This document shows positions 24,101-30,638 of a stretch of 30,638 nt of DNA, in pieces (within the stretch, counting starts at the first letter, position 1; each line of letters begins with the position of its first letter). This DNA is from JBAZCO01 sp041654915 (GTDB lineage: Bacteria > Bacillota > Clostridia > Christensenellales > DTU072), in NCBI GenBank assembly GCA_041654915.1, contig JBAZCO010000007.1, forward strand, positions 1 to 30,638. The letters are read 5' to 3'. The notes under the pieces were generated by a model. It saw only the letters and a list, made by a program, of their open reading frames with translations, made no database searches and was not told the origin of the DNA. The position numbers and the translations under genes are program-made.

Positions 24101-25829
24101 GAATCGTACGGGAACTGTAAGCTTAACCAATCGTTTTATCACAGACTTGAGGGGTATGGAGCTATTTAAACGGGTGACTATTTGGAACATTGACTATACA
24201 AGCTTTACCTCCTTGCCTAAAATGTATATCTCTAAAGACAGCTTAATTTATCGCCTAAGACTTAGATATGCTTATAACCTAAGCGACCTATCCAACCTGC
24301 ATTATGATGCCGACGGCGAAGAAGGCACAGACTATGTGTCGCTCGCAGATAAGTTGACGCATCTCGATTTATATACATCCCTTTCGTTCTCAGATGAGCA
24401 GTATACGCATATTGCCAATATGCCTAAGCTCACATATTTGGATATAAGAAGCTTGAGGATTGCTAACTTTGATGTGTTCCACCCGTTATACAAAACAATC
24501 AATTATTTTAATGTATCTAACCATACCGTGAATGCGAACGATAACCGCACACAATATAAGCGCATTGTGTTGGATAGTCAAAACGGGCTTACTCTTGCTA
24601 ACTTCTCATATGATAACTATATATTGAGGGATATTATTAGGTTAGACGCCTATCCCGCAGACGGAGTGGCAAGAGAACTCCCCTCCACTTTCAAGCTGCC
24701 GGGGTATGATAAAGAATATGGTATACGCTGGACGGCAATAACAGGAAATAACTATACGATATCCCCAAATGGCGACAAGTATTATATTACTGTTAGCCCG
24801 AATGCCGATATGACTGTTCCCATAACTGCGCAGGCAAGCTATGTAGAGGACGGCACTACTCACTATACTTGGGCAGAGAATTTGGACATAATCACTCTAA
24901 AAGAGGGAGATGCAAGCAACCTATACTACCGTATGGAAGGTACAATAGAAATAGACGGAGAATACAAAAATATTGAAGACTATGTTCCCGACCCTCTTAT
25001 TAGATATATACTATACGCTAATTTTGATGCAAACGAAGACGGGCATTTGAGTGTGGCGGAACTAACAGCAACTACCAGTCTAAGCATTAACCTAAGCGCA
25101 ATAAGAATAAGCAGTATAGAGGGTATACAATATCTAAGTGCTTTAGAGTCACTCACCCTAAACTATATTTATACCGACGACCTCTCTGCTTTTGCGCATA
25201 TGGACAACTTGCAAACATTAACAATAAACAGTCTTTATATGCTAATTCGTGATACATCTGTGTTCAAGGAGATGGAGAGTTTAAACACTTTAACCGTTGG
25301 CAGCTTAGGTTTGCATAACTACAATTTTCTTATGGAAAATCCTAGCATTACCCGCATAAATACAATTAGCGGCACAACTAGTGGGGGAAAGACTGCATTA
25401 TACTCAAGAAACTCCTATGCCTATGCAAGAATGTACAATCGCTTTAGTGATATTGGTTCACAAATGGGAAATGACAGTTACATTAGCACGCAGGACGAAA
25501 AATATGCCTCTACTATTCTAAATGCAATAGAGATAGATTTAGAGGCAGGCAGCCTAACCCAACTAGTTAATGAAACAAACACAATAACTCTGCCCGAAAC
25601 GGTTACCTATCAAGGCAAAACTTACGATATTACTTGGGTGAGAATGTCGGATAAGCTAACAATATCGGGCAACGAACTCACGATAACCCAAGATGCTTTT
25701 GAGAAAGACTTTAGCCTTGTGGCAAGAATAAGCTACTTCCAAGGCGATATTGAGGAAGGTAAGACCCTAGAAAGTTACAGCTACGGCTGTTACGAAAGAT
25801 TGTTCCAAGTGAGGTATCAAGGTGACTAG
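18108..25829 (+). CDS. Giant 2573-residue modular adhesin: camelysin-like, beta-helix, Ig-like, Ca-loop/LRR repeats
   Basis: SipW-type signal peptide with cleavage region TFA/QFF near residue 30. Then a TasA/camelysin-like beta domain (about 35-170), a right-handed beta-helix-like module marked by LDLGGHTLNL (about 223-232), and atrophied bacterial Ig-like domains of the pattern ITWISSNRDVLTEEGKY. Several rounds of calcium-loop helix plus leucine-rich repeats plus Ig-like domain follow. Clear EF-hand/dockerin-like loops are YDINNDWIITAQE (about 696), FDTDGNKNLDATE (about 992), YDTNNNNILD (about 1980) and FDANEDGHLSVAE (about 2306). LRRs are internalin-like, for example LTDADLSNNNITDLSPLSSL near 738. 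There is no sortase motif and no C-terminal helix, so retention probably relies on its N-terminal domain joining the fibre. AAGGAG precedes ATG 18108. Likely binds host, glycan or neighbouring-cell ligands (inference). Confidence 0.88.
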   Translation: MNKTSARLRKFLLITVTVLLMSGVAVTFAQFFHQNEITAEDGSGTGEVNIVFENVTIDSSDFEKKGDTYTYNFDVKNNGSAAFFYSIVFSIKLDSEENPPNLAKATLLYLDGKFLGTLADAVGSEGTLNVPMPHPLYSGENISHEIKLEYHIGANGYFADSDFELTVSASAKQLVPTSDKYLFASSLYDLEQILANYNYEGYTLRLTGEIELDKNITISKPVTLDLGGHTLNLNDKQFIFAYSDSLPSAILNSRSSGGISGGTVQVSLPNSYLLDHTKSATLTINSASEQAVKDAYAVYLDEVIKGGLREGDDLKGLFGIYIDHFAVAISDDLGLIDQSTLAITAADYTAFTRLTISFPSFIPLEYDVKVWGGDPVAAANTIIENNFFFLPEEYKIDSGTSIPISGDIFLPTISRNSESPITWISSNRDVLTEEGKYTAPYEDVEFELSVVISVNGINILKTFKLTAIAKTPEEKMREISIMHDILVFTQSGEVRELFQAAEFEHMGLTALTYTLPPTIEGIFELDLDNATLKLLESTDIENTYLTVIGTFDEIQVSSTVSIRINILSNISFHDAAYRSIMTYLSAISENTLEGFALPDDYKTDTTIEYIIRPGEVGPYFNPDDVQDFVKVREDGGLDIVVEKLPREDTIVTVEAKITYDEIEEIRYFRFSVSGVIHYADDDIADINLYQELRRKYDINNDWIITAQEAANPIGDNAGVLVASSHNISSLKGIEYFTTLTDADLSNNNITDLSPLSSLVGLEKLVLSNNLIVDTDPLKALNALNYIDLSNNLITNINSLKNKDTITDLILNNNNFLGDLTAIAYMPSLERADITSTLATSSELVKNINVIVTADQNSGGTIAFTGQVININNHRATNLIVNTITPIYEFHNVIYLPPTVIYNGVSYDVAWGVSHPDIVKFEGSRAYIERPVADVNVQLSAQIVNGTITITRYFDVLSVGDDTLPSMIYDGVQMRPSSELIPDERLRYYLIDKFDTDGNKNLDATEMQTHQGDIDLSGKGIKDLTGLEYFKDIITVLDLRNNDFTDVAELGKMTGLTTLRIDGQVDNFDALLAINNSLSLLQIFGVQDINTDANLATLYQIYLNNPGLTIYKDSLDAIWDAYIEPLATALKKLEGIYLLFAGDTQDKMQKLATGVTAVMYNGDIVPLDVTYARLSGQYGIVSIDNEPWIRLRYNAMPAQDEYGRLNATVSIGSTSVTRELTVISVYDTEMHLEMLDEGGQTYFQLLHEVVPNSAARRLILGRLNNTSGPSATIYQGNEIRYISRTSYLGLSSISFTGEGIYGVKGLEIFKGSTTLTTITLTGYMTKPNYTEGSISDTIFTNSGYLSLDVLNSADYPSLRTITINNSVVDLFELKEVTDFTTLTVNNARKVVMDRTPDGEERESVFTHLTALTSVTITNSQVRDFWAVQELKNVIYLRLHGNALANMTLTDYYVGEAYENVFGREIDYRILDANTPWTPKSLDISDLGVTFVQDGTAVMPYPYAVTYLNLQQAGSSITINFPTRYNSSVDNIEWVATAGQSTYTVNGTVFTFSAPTTVTTLTRLTGKLYVAGSNPRSYIGGAEVEYVFVSLKTAGTTGFTAGVLDINHAFMENDRFLDHRFALYMLGLATESGTTGTFTESSVKGITIINNHAPNAATVTTTFYNIKGIRYFTGLETINLGFHTVTDISEIYYLTSLVNLRMYQNRIDNLWATIGGETRSIFYNTPNLAVVDLYNNSLIQDYLPIAYKTESTPRDAAHLINLNTISIYQGEIAYFPAVLVNDDPENIIKMAKAWWNERKDRTIAPQPNLILINNHSNLNNYARVNEFFGVIEALETITTPSEVSVDTALTSSINANGNDYSLTWVTHGSDNNITFSGAGVVSSISPEISHSNHTITVRVETSISGVNSPISRLIDLNIYVQGNRDDYDLWVEITPFELNTAYKDYESDALPYKNLGNQADNHILPAHLIIPDATFRNFMFYNYDTNNNNILDIVTANNERNRTGTVSLTNRFITDLRGMELFKRVTIWNIDYTSFTSLPKMYISKDSLIYRLRLRYAYNLSDLSNLHYDADGEEGTDYVSLADKLTHLDLYTSLSFSDEQYTHIANMPKLTYLDIRSLRIANFDVFHPLYKTINYFNVSNHTVNANDNRTQYKRIVLDSQNGLTLANFSYDNYILRDIIRLDAYPADGVARELPSTFKLPGYDKEYGIRWTAITGNNYTISPNGDKYYITVSPNADMTVPITAQASYVEDGTTHYTWAENLDIITLKEGDASNLYYRMEGTIEIDGEYKNIEDYVPDPLIRYILYANFDANEDGHLSVAELTATTSLSINLSAIRISSIEGIQYLSALESLTLNYIYTDDLSAFAHMDNLQTLTINSLYMLIRDTSVFKEMESLNTLTVGSLGLHNYNFLMENPSITRINTISGTTSGGKTALYSRNSYAYARMYNRFSDIGSQMGNDSYISTQDEKYASTILNAIEIDLEAGSLTQLVNETNTITLPETVTYQGKTYDITWVRMSDKLTISGNELTITQDAFEKDFSLVARISYFQGDIEEGKTLESYSYGCYERLFQVRYQGD

Positions 25830-28557
25830 GCGACTGCTAATAATTATCATATCCTTGATTTTTACCGCAATCTTAATGGCGGGAGTTTCCTATGCCCTTT
25901 TTACCGATATTACCCAAGCAGACCCCATAGAGATATCTGCGGACGAGGAAACATCAGTAGTGGAAATTGGCAATGAGTATGATTTGCGCCTCTACGCATT
26001 TGACCGCTATCACAACCCCGACCACCCTGTATCCGAGTATGATTTAGAGGACAACCAAGGGGCAAGGGAGAGTTTGCGCCTCACATCAAACATACTTTTA
26101 AGTTACGACCTTGTGATAAATAGAGATATCAATCTTGACTTAGGGCAGTATTCGATAGACCTTAACGGACACACTATATTCATAGAACATCCCTATCACG
26201 GCACATTGACCTTGCAGGGAACAGACGGCATAACTTCCTTTACCAGCACAGGGGATAAAAGCGGTGTGATAACGCTAATCACTCCGCACACCAACATTAA
26301 TATGGTAAAAATAAGTGATGACAATAATTTAATATGGAACATCGACCCCACAGAGGCGCAACTTGTAGAGCGAATTTTCTCTCTTGCCACACTGCACGGG
26401 CATTATTATAAAGATATCACCTTGCTTACCCACTATTACGCCTATGATATCAACTTTGAATGGACTAGTAGCGCACCCCAAATTGTTGCGAGTAGCGGAC
26501 GCATTGTAGCGTTTCCTGAAGAAAACGCACAAACGGTAACAATGACCCTAAAGCTCACCTCACCCTTGTTTGAGGGAGAACATACACAAGACTACCCTAT
26601 TGAGATAGGCGCAGAGGATGATAGGCTTTCTTACGGCCTTGAGGAGCTAAACGCATTCTTTGATGCGCACAAGTACGGCACGGATACAATATATATTTAT
26701 CGTGATACTTGGCTGCTAAAAGGTAACGACTATTACGACTTAGCATACAGCTATCAAGTCATTGACCCAATAGCCCCCCCCAGTGAATATGCGCCCGACC
26801 TAGACACTAGCGGATATGTCTTAAAGAAAAATATGCTCACCCGAAGCATCACTCTTGCCGCCACGGTAAAGAGTGGCACAGACGAGGACAGCATCAACTT
26901 TAACATAACCGTGATTGTAGAGGACAACTTGGAGATTGCCAACAACATAGTGAGTGACTTAGAACTCTACCTTGTGTCCAACGAAGAAACGGTGATAGAG
27001 TTGCCCACCTATGAGGATTTGGCAGACTACGGCATAAAAGAACAACCTACCTTTAGCTTTGTTGGCAATGAGGACGGCTATTATCGCCTTGAGTATGACG
27101 AAGAATTGGGAAAATATCTAATAAAAGTCAACACTCTTCCTGATACGGGTGATGAAATATATGTAAGAATGGGATTTAGCTTTGTTACCAACACCCCCGA
27201 ATATGTGGAAAAGGATGTGCAAATATTCTATATTGATGCGTCTGGGCTGTCGGGTGATGAAAGCCTAGATAGATATGCGCTTATGTATATATTGCTAAAT
27301 GAAATGGTAAACGAGAGAACAAGCGGCAGAACATACAAAAGCTTTAGTATGCCAGTAGAAATTTTGGGCTATGATGTGGAGTATTATTTACAAACCCCCG
27401 AGGGTTTTCCTGAGGGCGAATATGCCCCAATAGTAATCACTTCGGACGAAAGTATTTCGCTATTTGATATCGACCCAACCAAAGCCCCCATTACCGACAC
27501 AACGATAATTATCATTTATCGCTTCCAAGGGCAAACAGAGGACTACACAAAATTTTCCTTCTTTACGCTGCCGGGAATAATCAATAATAACGAGATTGGG
27601 ATACTGGATACCGTACTTTATAATGCTATAGTAGCCGAATACGATATTGACGAAGACGAGGTACTCACCACCGCAGAGGCGGCGGCAGAAAAAGCAAAGT
27701 TCACTCTCCCCGAGGAAAGTGCGACGGTGCAAAACACTTTTAAAGGCTTGGAGTTTTTAACTCGAACAAGGGGTTTTAGCTTAAAAAGCAATAGCTTTGC
27801 CAAGTCGGATGCGGTATATTTGCAAAATAACCGAGTACTAACTTTTCTTGACCTTAGCAATTCTGGGTTGACAGAGAGCGACCTTGATACGTTTGAACAT
27901 TTGGATTATTTAGAGGAATTAATACTTAGCGGCAACAGCTTTGCCAATCTAAATCAACTAAAGATGAGCCACACCATCCATACCCTAGACTTAGATGATA
28001 CGGGGCTAGAAAACATAGACAAATTGCAAGATTATGACACTGTGCAAACGCTATATATTCAAAACAACGAAATTAGGCTTTTTGATACCCTAAAAGAAAT
28101 GGAGGGCTTGGACGCCGTTTATCTATACAGTCAAACAATCGAAGGTGATACTAATGACTACGGCGCAGAAGGCAAATATAATATATCCATCTATAACTTG
28201 CTTGTAAACCGTGGAGTAAAAATTTATAATAGCCTTGAGAACGATGAACCAAAGTTGTATGTTCCAAATGCTTATATTGCCGAGGCATCAGCGGTGCTAG
28301 AGAGTATAATGCTCAATTCCCACACCACCACTACCATAGTCGTGCCGTCTAAAATATATGTGGGTTCAACAACTAGTGGCAGTAACTACGAAATAGATTG
28401 GGACTTTGTGAACTTTAGTTCGACCCCCGCCCCGCCCGCCCAAAATGACATAATTACCTTTACGCACTCTATTGGCTCAGGAACATATGAACTATATGCA
28501 AGCGTAACGGTTGGGGGGGAAACAGCTCACAAAATATTCTTTATTAAAAGGAGTTAG
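25822..28557 (+). CDS. 911-residue SipW-type adhesin, short version of the giant protein
   Basis: Starts at GTG 25822, inside the end of the giant gene (8-base overlap), with GAGG 7 bases upstream. The signal peptide ends in GVSYALFTDI, a typical SipW boundary. The mature protein repeats the giant's architecture once: a beta-helix-like module around IDLNGHTIFI (about 114-123), Ig-like segments (EWTSSAPQIVASSGRIVAF, then a second near 290-355), and a Ca-loop helix YDIDEDEVLTTAEA (about 607-620). About six leucine-rich repeats follow (for example LTFLDLSNSGLTESDL), and a final Ig-like domain. It lacks the camelysin-like N-domain of the giant and any sortase or membrane anchor. Probably a second adhesive tip or side component produced in fixed ratio with the giant. 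Confidence 0.86.
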   Translation: MTRRLLIIIISLIFTAILMAGVSYALFTDITQADPIEISADEETSVVEIGNEYDLRLYAFDRYHNPDHPVSEYDLEDNQGARESLRLTSNILLSYDLVINRDINLDLGQYSIDLNGHTIFIEHPYHGTLTLQGTDGITSFTSTGDKSGVITLITPHTNINMVKISDDNNLIWNIDPTEAQLVERIFSLATLHGHYYKDITLLTHYYAYDINFEWTSSAPQIVASSGRIVAFPEENAQTVTMTLKLTSPLFEGEHTQDYPIEIGAEDDRLSYGLEELNAFFDAHKYGTDTIYIYRDTWLLKGNDYYDLAYSYQVIDPIAPPSEYAPDLDTSGYVLKKNMLTRSITLAATVKSGTDEDSINFNITVIVEDNLEIANNIVSDLELYLVSNEETVIELPTYEDLADYGIKEQPTFSFVGNEDGYYRLEYDEELGKYLIKVNTLPDTGDEIYVRMGFSFVTNTPEYVEKDVQIFYIDASGLSGDESLDRYALMYILLNEMVNERTSGRTYKSFSMPVEILGYDVEYYLQTPEGFPEGEYAPIVITSDESISLFDIDPTKAPITDTTIIIIYRFQGQTEDYTKFSFFTLPGIINNNEIGILDTVLYNAIVAEYDIDEDEVLTTAEAAAEKAKFTLPEESATVQNTFKGLEFLTRTRGFSLKSNSFAKSDAVYLQNNRVLTFLDLSNSGLTESDLDTFEHLDYLEELILSGNSFANLNQLKMSHTIHTLDLDDTGLENIDKLQDYDTVQTLYIQNNEIRLFDTLKEMEGLDAVYLYSQTIEGDTNDYGAEGKYNISIYNLLVNRGVKIYNSLENDEPKLYVPNAYIAEASAVLESIMLNSHTTTTIVVPSKIYVGSTTSGSNYEIDWDFVNFSSTPAPPAQNDIITFTHSIGSGTYELYASVTVGGETAHKIFFIKRS

Positions 28558-28560
28558 GAT

Positions 28561-29256
28561 ATGAAAAGAAAATTGATTATTTCTATACTGCTCCTTGTTT
28601 TTTCCACCGTGTCATTGGTTGCAGTCGTGTGGGGTTGGTTTACCGAAGGCTCAACATTTAGAGATTTTATTATCACCACAGGGAATGTGGAGTCGGAAGT
28701 AACACTATATTATCTTGAGGACTTCGATAATGACGGGAGTTTGGATATTGTGAATGACGCTGTTGTTGCTAGGGAAATAACCCAACTCAATATAGAAAAC
28801 ATTAAGCCGGGCGATGTGTACCAATACAGGCTAGATATAAAAAACAGCGGTACACTGGCAGGTGACCTTTTGGTATATTTTGATTTTGAGGACATTGAGG
28901 TGGGTGAAAAGCATTATTCGCAAGTGCTTACCATAGAAAGTAGGGTATATGACGAGGACGGCAATATAATAGATAGCACAGGCGTAGCTCAAATGGGTAT
29001 GGAGAAAGGGGTATCGTTTGCCACCGTAGAAAATATACCCCCGGCAAGAAACTTCAATCCTCAGCCTAGCTTGCAAGTAAGCGTATTTTTTACCATAAAG
29101 TTTGAAATGCTAGACTATCTAAAGATTGCCAGCCCTGATATGTTCGGCAGTCTAGAAAATCTTAATGATTACAAGAATTTGGACTTGGAAACTCTCAGCA
29201 TAACAGTACAGCTCACCCAGCATATAGAGCCGAGTGAGCCGCCGAGTGAGCCGTAA
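28561..29256 (+). CDS. SipW-type exported TasA/camelysin-like protein with Ca-loop
   Basis: Last gene of the locus, 231 residues, starting 3 bases after its neighbour with AAAGGAG 7 bases upstream of ATG 28561. Signal segment about 4-25 ends in VVWGWFTEG, the GWF variant also seen in the protein at 16942. The mature domain has ITTGNVESEVTLYY and IKPGDVYQYRLDIKNSGTLA, the hallmark strand pattern of TasA/camelysin-like subunits, and closes with LETLSITVQLTQHI. Near residues 54-65 it contains DFDNDGSLDIVN, an EF-hand-like acidic loop resembling those of the two adhesins. The C-terminal tail PSEPPSEP comes from a 12-base tandem repeat. It could be a minor pilin-like subunit that links adhesins to the fibre; this is inference. 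Confidence 0.82.
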   Translation: MKRKLIISILLLVFSTVSLVAVVWGWFTEGSTFRDFIITTGNVESEVTLYYLEDFDNDGSLDIVNDAVVAREITQLNIENIKPGDVYQYRLDIKNSGTLAGDLLVYFDFEDIEVGEKHYSQVLTIESRVYDEDGNIIDSTGVAQMGMEKGVSFATVENIPPARNFNPQPSLQVSVFFTIKFEMLDYLKIASPDMFGSLENLNDYKNLDLETLSITVQLTQHIEPSEPPSEP

Positions 29257-29301
29257 GATTTTTTAGCTTAAATTCATTAGGTTATAGTTTAATATACCGC
29301 A
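29257..29301. other. Convergent 45-base gap without a clear terminator
   Basis: The surface locus and the GH2 gene converge here. Only a weak AT-rich hairpin is visible: TTTAAT at about 29288-29293 and ATTAAA at about 29301-29306, loop ATACCGC. Neither strand shows a strong stem with T-run, so read-through into antisense RNA of either gene is possible. Confidence 0.4.
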
Positions 29302-30638
29302 TTAAAGCGTGAGTTTTTTGTTAAGCTCCCTAATTCTATCTAAGTCTACTTTTATAACCGCTCTATCGTAGGTGATTAGCCCGTTAATTTCATCCTCCAC
29401 ATCGGTAATTTGGGTGTATACGGTAGCGGCAAGCCCTTGCTTTATATTTGGTATCACGCTTTGTTCATATAGCTTGTGGTATGCGTTTTCAAAACTTTCA
29501 AGTGACTTAAACTTTCTATACCCAAAGGAGCGTTTCAAGTTGTATATATGCCCCTCCACTTTTACGCTAAATCCTCCAAACTCGGATAAAATTATCGCTC
29601 TATCGTCCTTGCCTATGGTGATAGGGCGGAAATATATGTGCAAACTCTTAAAGTCACCCCCGCCTTGGTCAAACCAACCGCTAGCGTGGTCTATGGGGCG
29701 AGTATTATCCAATTCTTTTACAAAATCATATGCCTTAATTGCATCAAACTGCCCCCAACTCTCGTTAAACGGCACCCACAACGCTAGCGATACGGTATTA
29801 TATAGTAGCTCTACCGTTCTCTTGGTGTCTATGTAGTATTCCTCTCTGCCTTTGGCGTCACTTCGCCCAAAGAGTGAATAACGGCTGTCATTTATCTTGC
29901 CCCCCACAAAGGCGGTAGCCCCTAGTAGTAGGTTGTTTGCGCCATCACCGCCGTTTATCATATCTTGCCAAACCAAAACACCCAAACGGTCACAATGATA
30001 GTACCACCGCAACGGCTCTATTTTTATGTGCTTTCTTAGCATATTAAAGCCCATATCTTTGGTTGTTTGTATGTCAAATACCATAGCCTCGTCTGACGGC
30101 GGAGTATATAGCCCGTCCGAAAAATATCCTTGGTCTAGCAGTCCGTTGTGAAAGTAGGGTTGGTTGTTTAGCGCAAGGCGCATATATCCGCTTGTATCTA
30201 ACATTAAACCAAACTTACGCATACCAAAATAGCTCTTTACGGTATCCTCTCCTGCCGTTACCTGCATATCATATAGCTTGGGTTGCTCTGGCGACCATAG
30301 GGTATAATCGGCAAAAGGTATGCTTGCTTTGCCCCCGCTAAATGCGGTTTTTAGCATAAGCTTGTCGCCGTCAAAAATCGTTATCTCTCCGCTTTCTATT
30401 CCGCTAACCGCAATATGCACGCTGTTGCTGTCTATATCGGGTGTGATTTTTATGCTTTTAATATATTCTTTTGCCACGCTCTCTAGCCACACGGTTTGCC
30501 ATATGCCAGATTGGGGGGTGTAGAATATGCCGCCCCGCTTTAGTTTTTGCTTGCCTTTGGATTGGTTGCCCGTATCGGACGGGTCGGTTACAGTCACGCT
30601 CAAGGTGTTTTCGCCGTCCTTTAGGTAGTCGGTAATAT
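29302..30638 (-). CDS. Glycoside hydrolase family 2 enzyme (partial, 5' end outside window)
   Basis: The visible 444 C-terminal residues match a beta-galactosidase/beta-glucuronidase-like GH2 enzyme. The end of the N-terminal jelly-roll reads DYLKDGENTLSVTVTDPSD and then GGIFYTPQSGIWQTVWLE. An Ig-like domain follows (YTLWSPEQPKLYDMQV), then the TIM barrel. The acid/base glutamate lies in WVPFNESWGQ (codon at 29761-29763) and the nucleophile glutamate in IILSEFGGFS (codon at 29581-29583), both intact. An internal ATG at 30603 is not the start, because the coding frame continues past the window edge with GH2-like sequence. Transcribed toward the surface locus. Sugar specificity cannot be told from this part, and no signal peptide can be judged because the N-terminus is missing. 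Confidence 0.9.
   Translation of the reverse strand, partial: ITDYLKDGENTLSVTVTDPSDTGNQSKGKQKLKRGGIFYTPQSGIWQTVWLESVAKEYIKSIKITPDIDSNSVHIAVSGIESGEITIFDGDKLMLKTAFSGGKASIPFADYTLWSPEQPKLYDMQVTAGEDTVKSYFGMRKFGLMLDTSGYMRLALNNQPYFHNGLLDQGYFSDGLYTPPSDEAMVFDIQTTKDMGFNMLRKHIKIEPLRWYYHCDRLGVLVWQDMINGGDGANNLLLGATAFVGGKINDSRYSLFGRSDAKGREEYYIDTKRTVELLYNTVSLALWVPFNESWGQFDAIKAYDFVKELDNTRPIDHASGWFDQGGGDFKSLHIYFRPITIGKDDRAIILSEFGGFSVKVEGHIYNLKRSFGYRKFKSLESFENAYHKLYEQSVIPNIKQGLAATVYTQITDVEDEINGLITYDRAVIKVDLDRIRELNKKLTL

Noticed and set aside
20161..25064. True dockerin domains implying a cellulosome
   Set aside because: The calcium loops occur singly before LRRs rather than as the paired 22-residue dockerin repeats, and no cohesin is present in the window.
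18108..28557. Sortase-anchored (LPXTG) internalins
   Set aside because: No LPXTG-like motif, C-terminal helix or positively charged tail in either adhesin; signals are SipW-type instead.

Overview
The window looks like a chromosomal segment of a low-to-moderate GC member of the Bacillota, most likely an uncultured anaerobic clostridial lineage. The evidence is a Bacillota-style hisZ/hisG arrangement, strong Shine-Dalgarno sites, sigma-A-type promoters, SipW (ER-type) signal peptidases with TasA/camelysin-like substrates, and a c-di-GMP riboswitch. No mobile element, integrase, tRNA, rRNA or CRISPR array was seen. Species-level placement is not possible from this sequence alone.

Layout. (1) 1-3402, minus strand: a histidine biosynthesis operon read leftwards, hisZ-hisG fused in one polypeptide, then hisD, then hisC (cut by the window edge), with overlapping stop/start codons and a promoter near 3444-3473. 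(2) 3690-9187, plus strand: three cyclic-di-GMP genes. They are a membrane PAS-PAS-GGDEF diguanylate cyclase with intact active site and I-site, a membrane degenerate-GGDEF/EAL phosphodiesterase with a complete EAL catalytic set, and a membrane GGDEF-like/EAL protein whose EAL site is altered. (3) 9188-9972: an AT-rich regulatory stretch holding a 52-codon gene with its own strong promoter. A second strong promoter follows, driving a leader that folds like a class I (GEMM-I) c-di-GMP riboswitch and ends in an intrinsic terminator. (4) 9973-29256, plus strand: an eleven-gene, tightly packed locus controlled by that leader. It encodes six or seven exported surface or fibre-like proteins, two SipW-type signal peptidases, and a membrane-anchored McrB-like AAA+ ATPase paired with a nuclease-less DUF2357-like coiled-coil protein. 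It also encodes a 2573-residue modular adhesin (beta-helix-like, Ig-like, Ca-loop and leucine-rich-repeat modules) and a 911-residue shorter version of it. (5) 29302-30638, minus strand: the C-terminal part of a glycoside hydrolase family 2 enzyme.

Working model (inference): the neighbouring cyclase and phosphodiesterases set c-di-GMP, and the leader RNA senses it and controls read-through into the surface locus. The two SipW peptidases mature the fibre subunits and adhesins, and the membrane McrB-like/DUF2357 pair provides an ATP- or GTP-driven function in export, assembly or quality control of that surface layer. The combination of a c-di-GMP aptamer, dual SipW, a repurposed McrB/DUF2357 pair and a giant LRR adhesin is the candidate undescribed system. 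Neither half of the McrB/DUF2357 pair shows the parts expected for DNA restriction.
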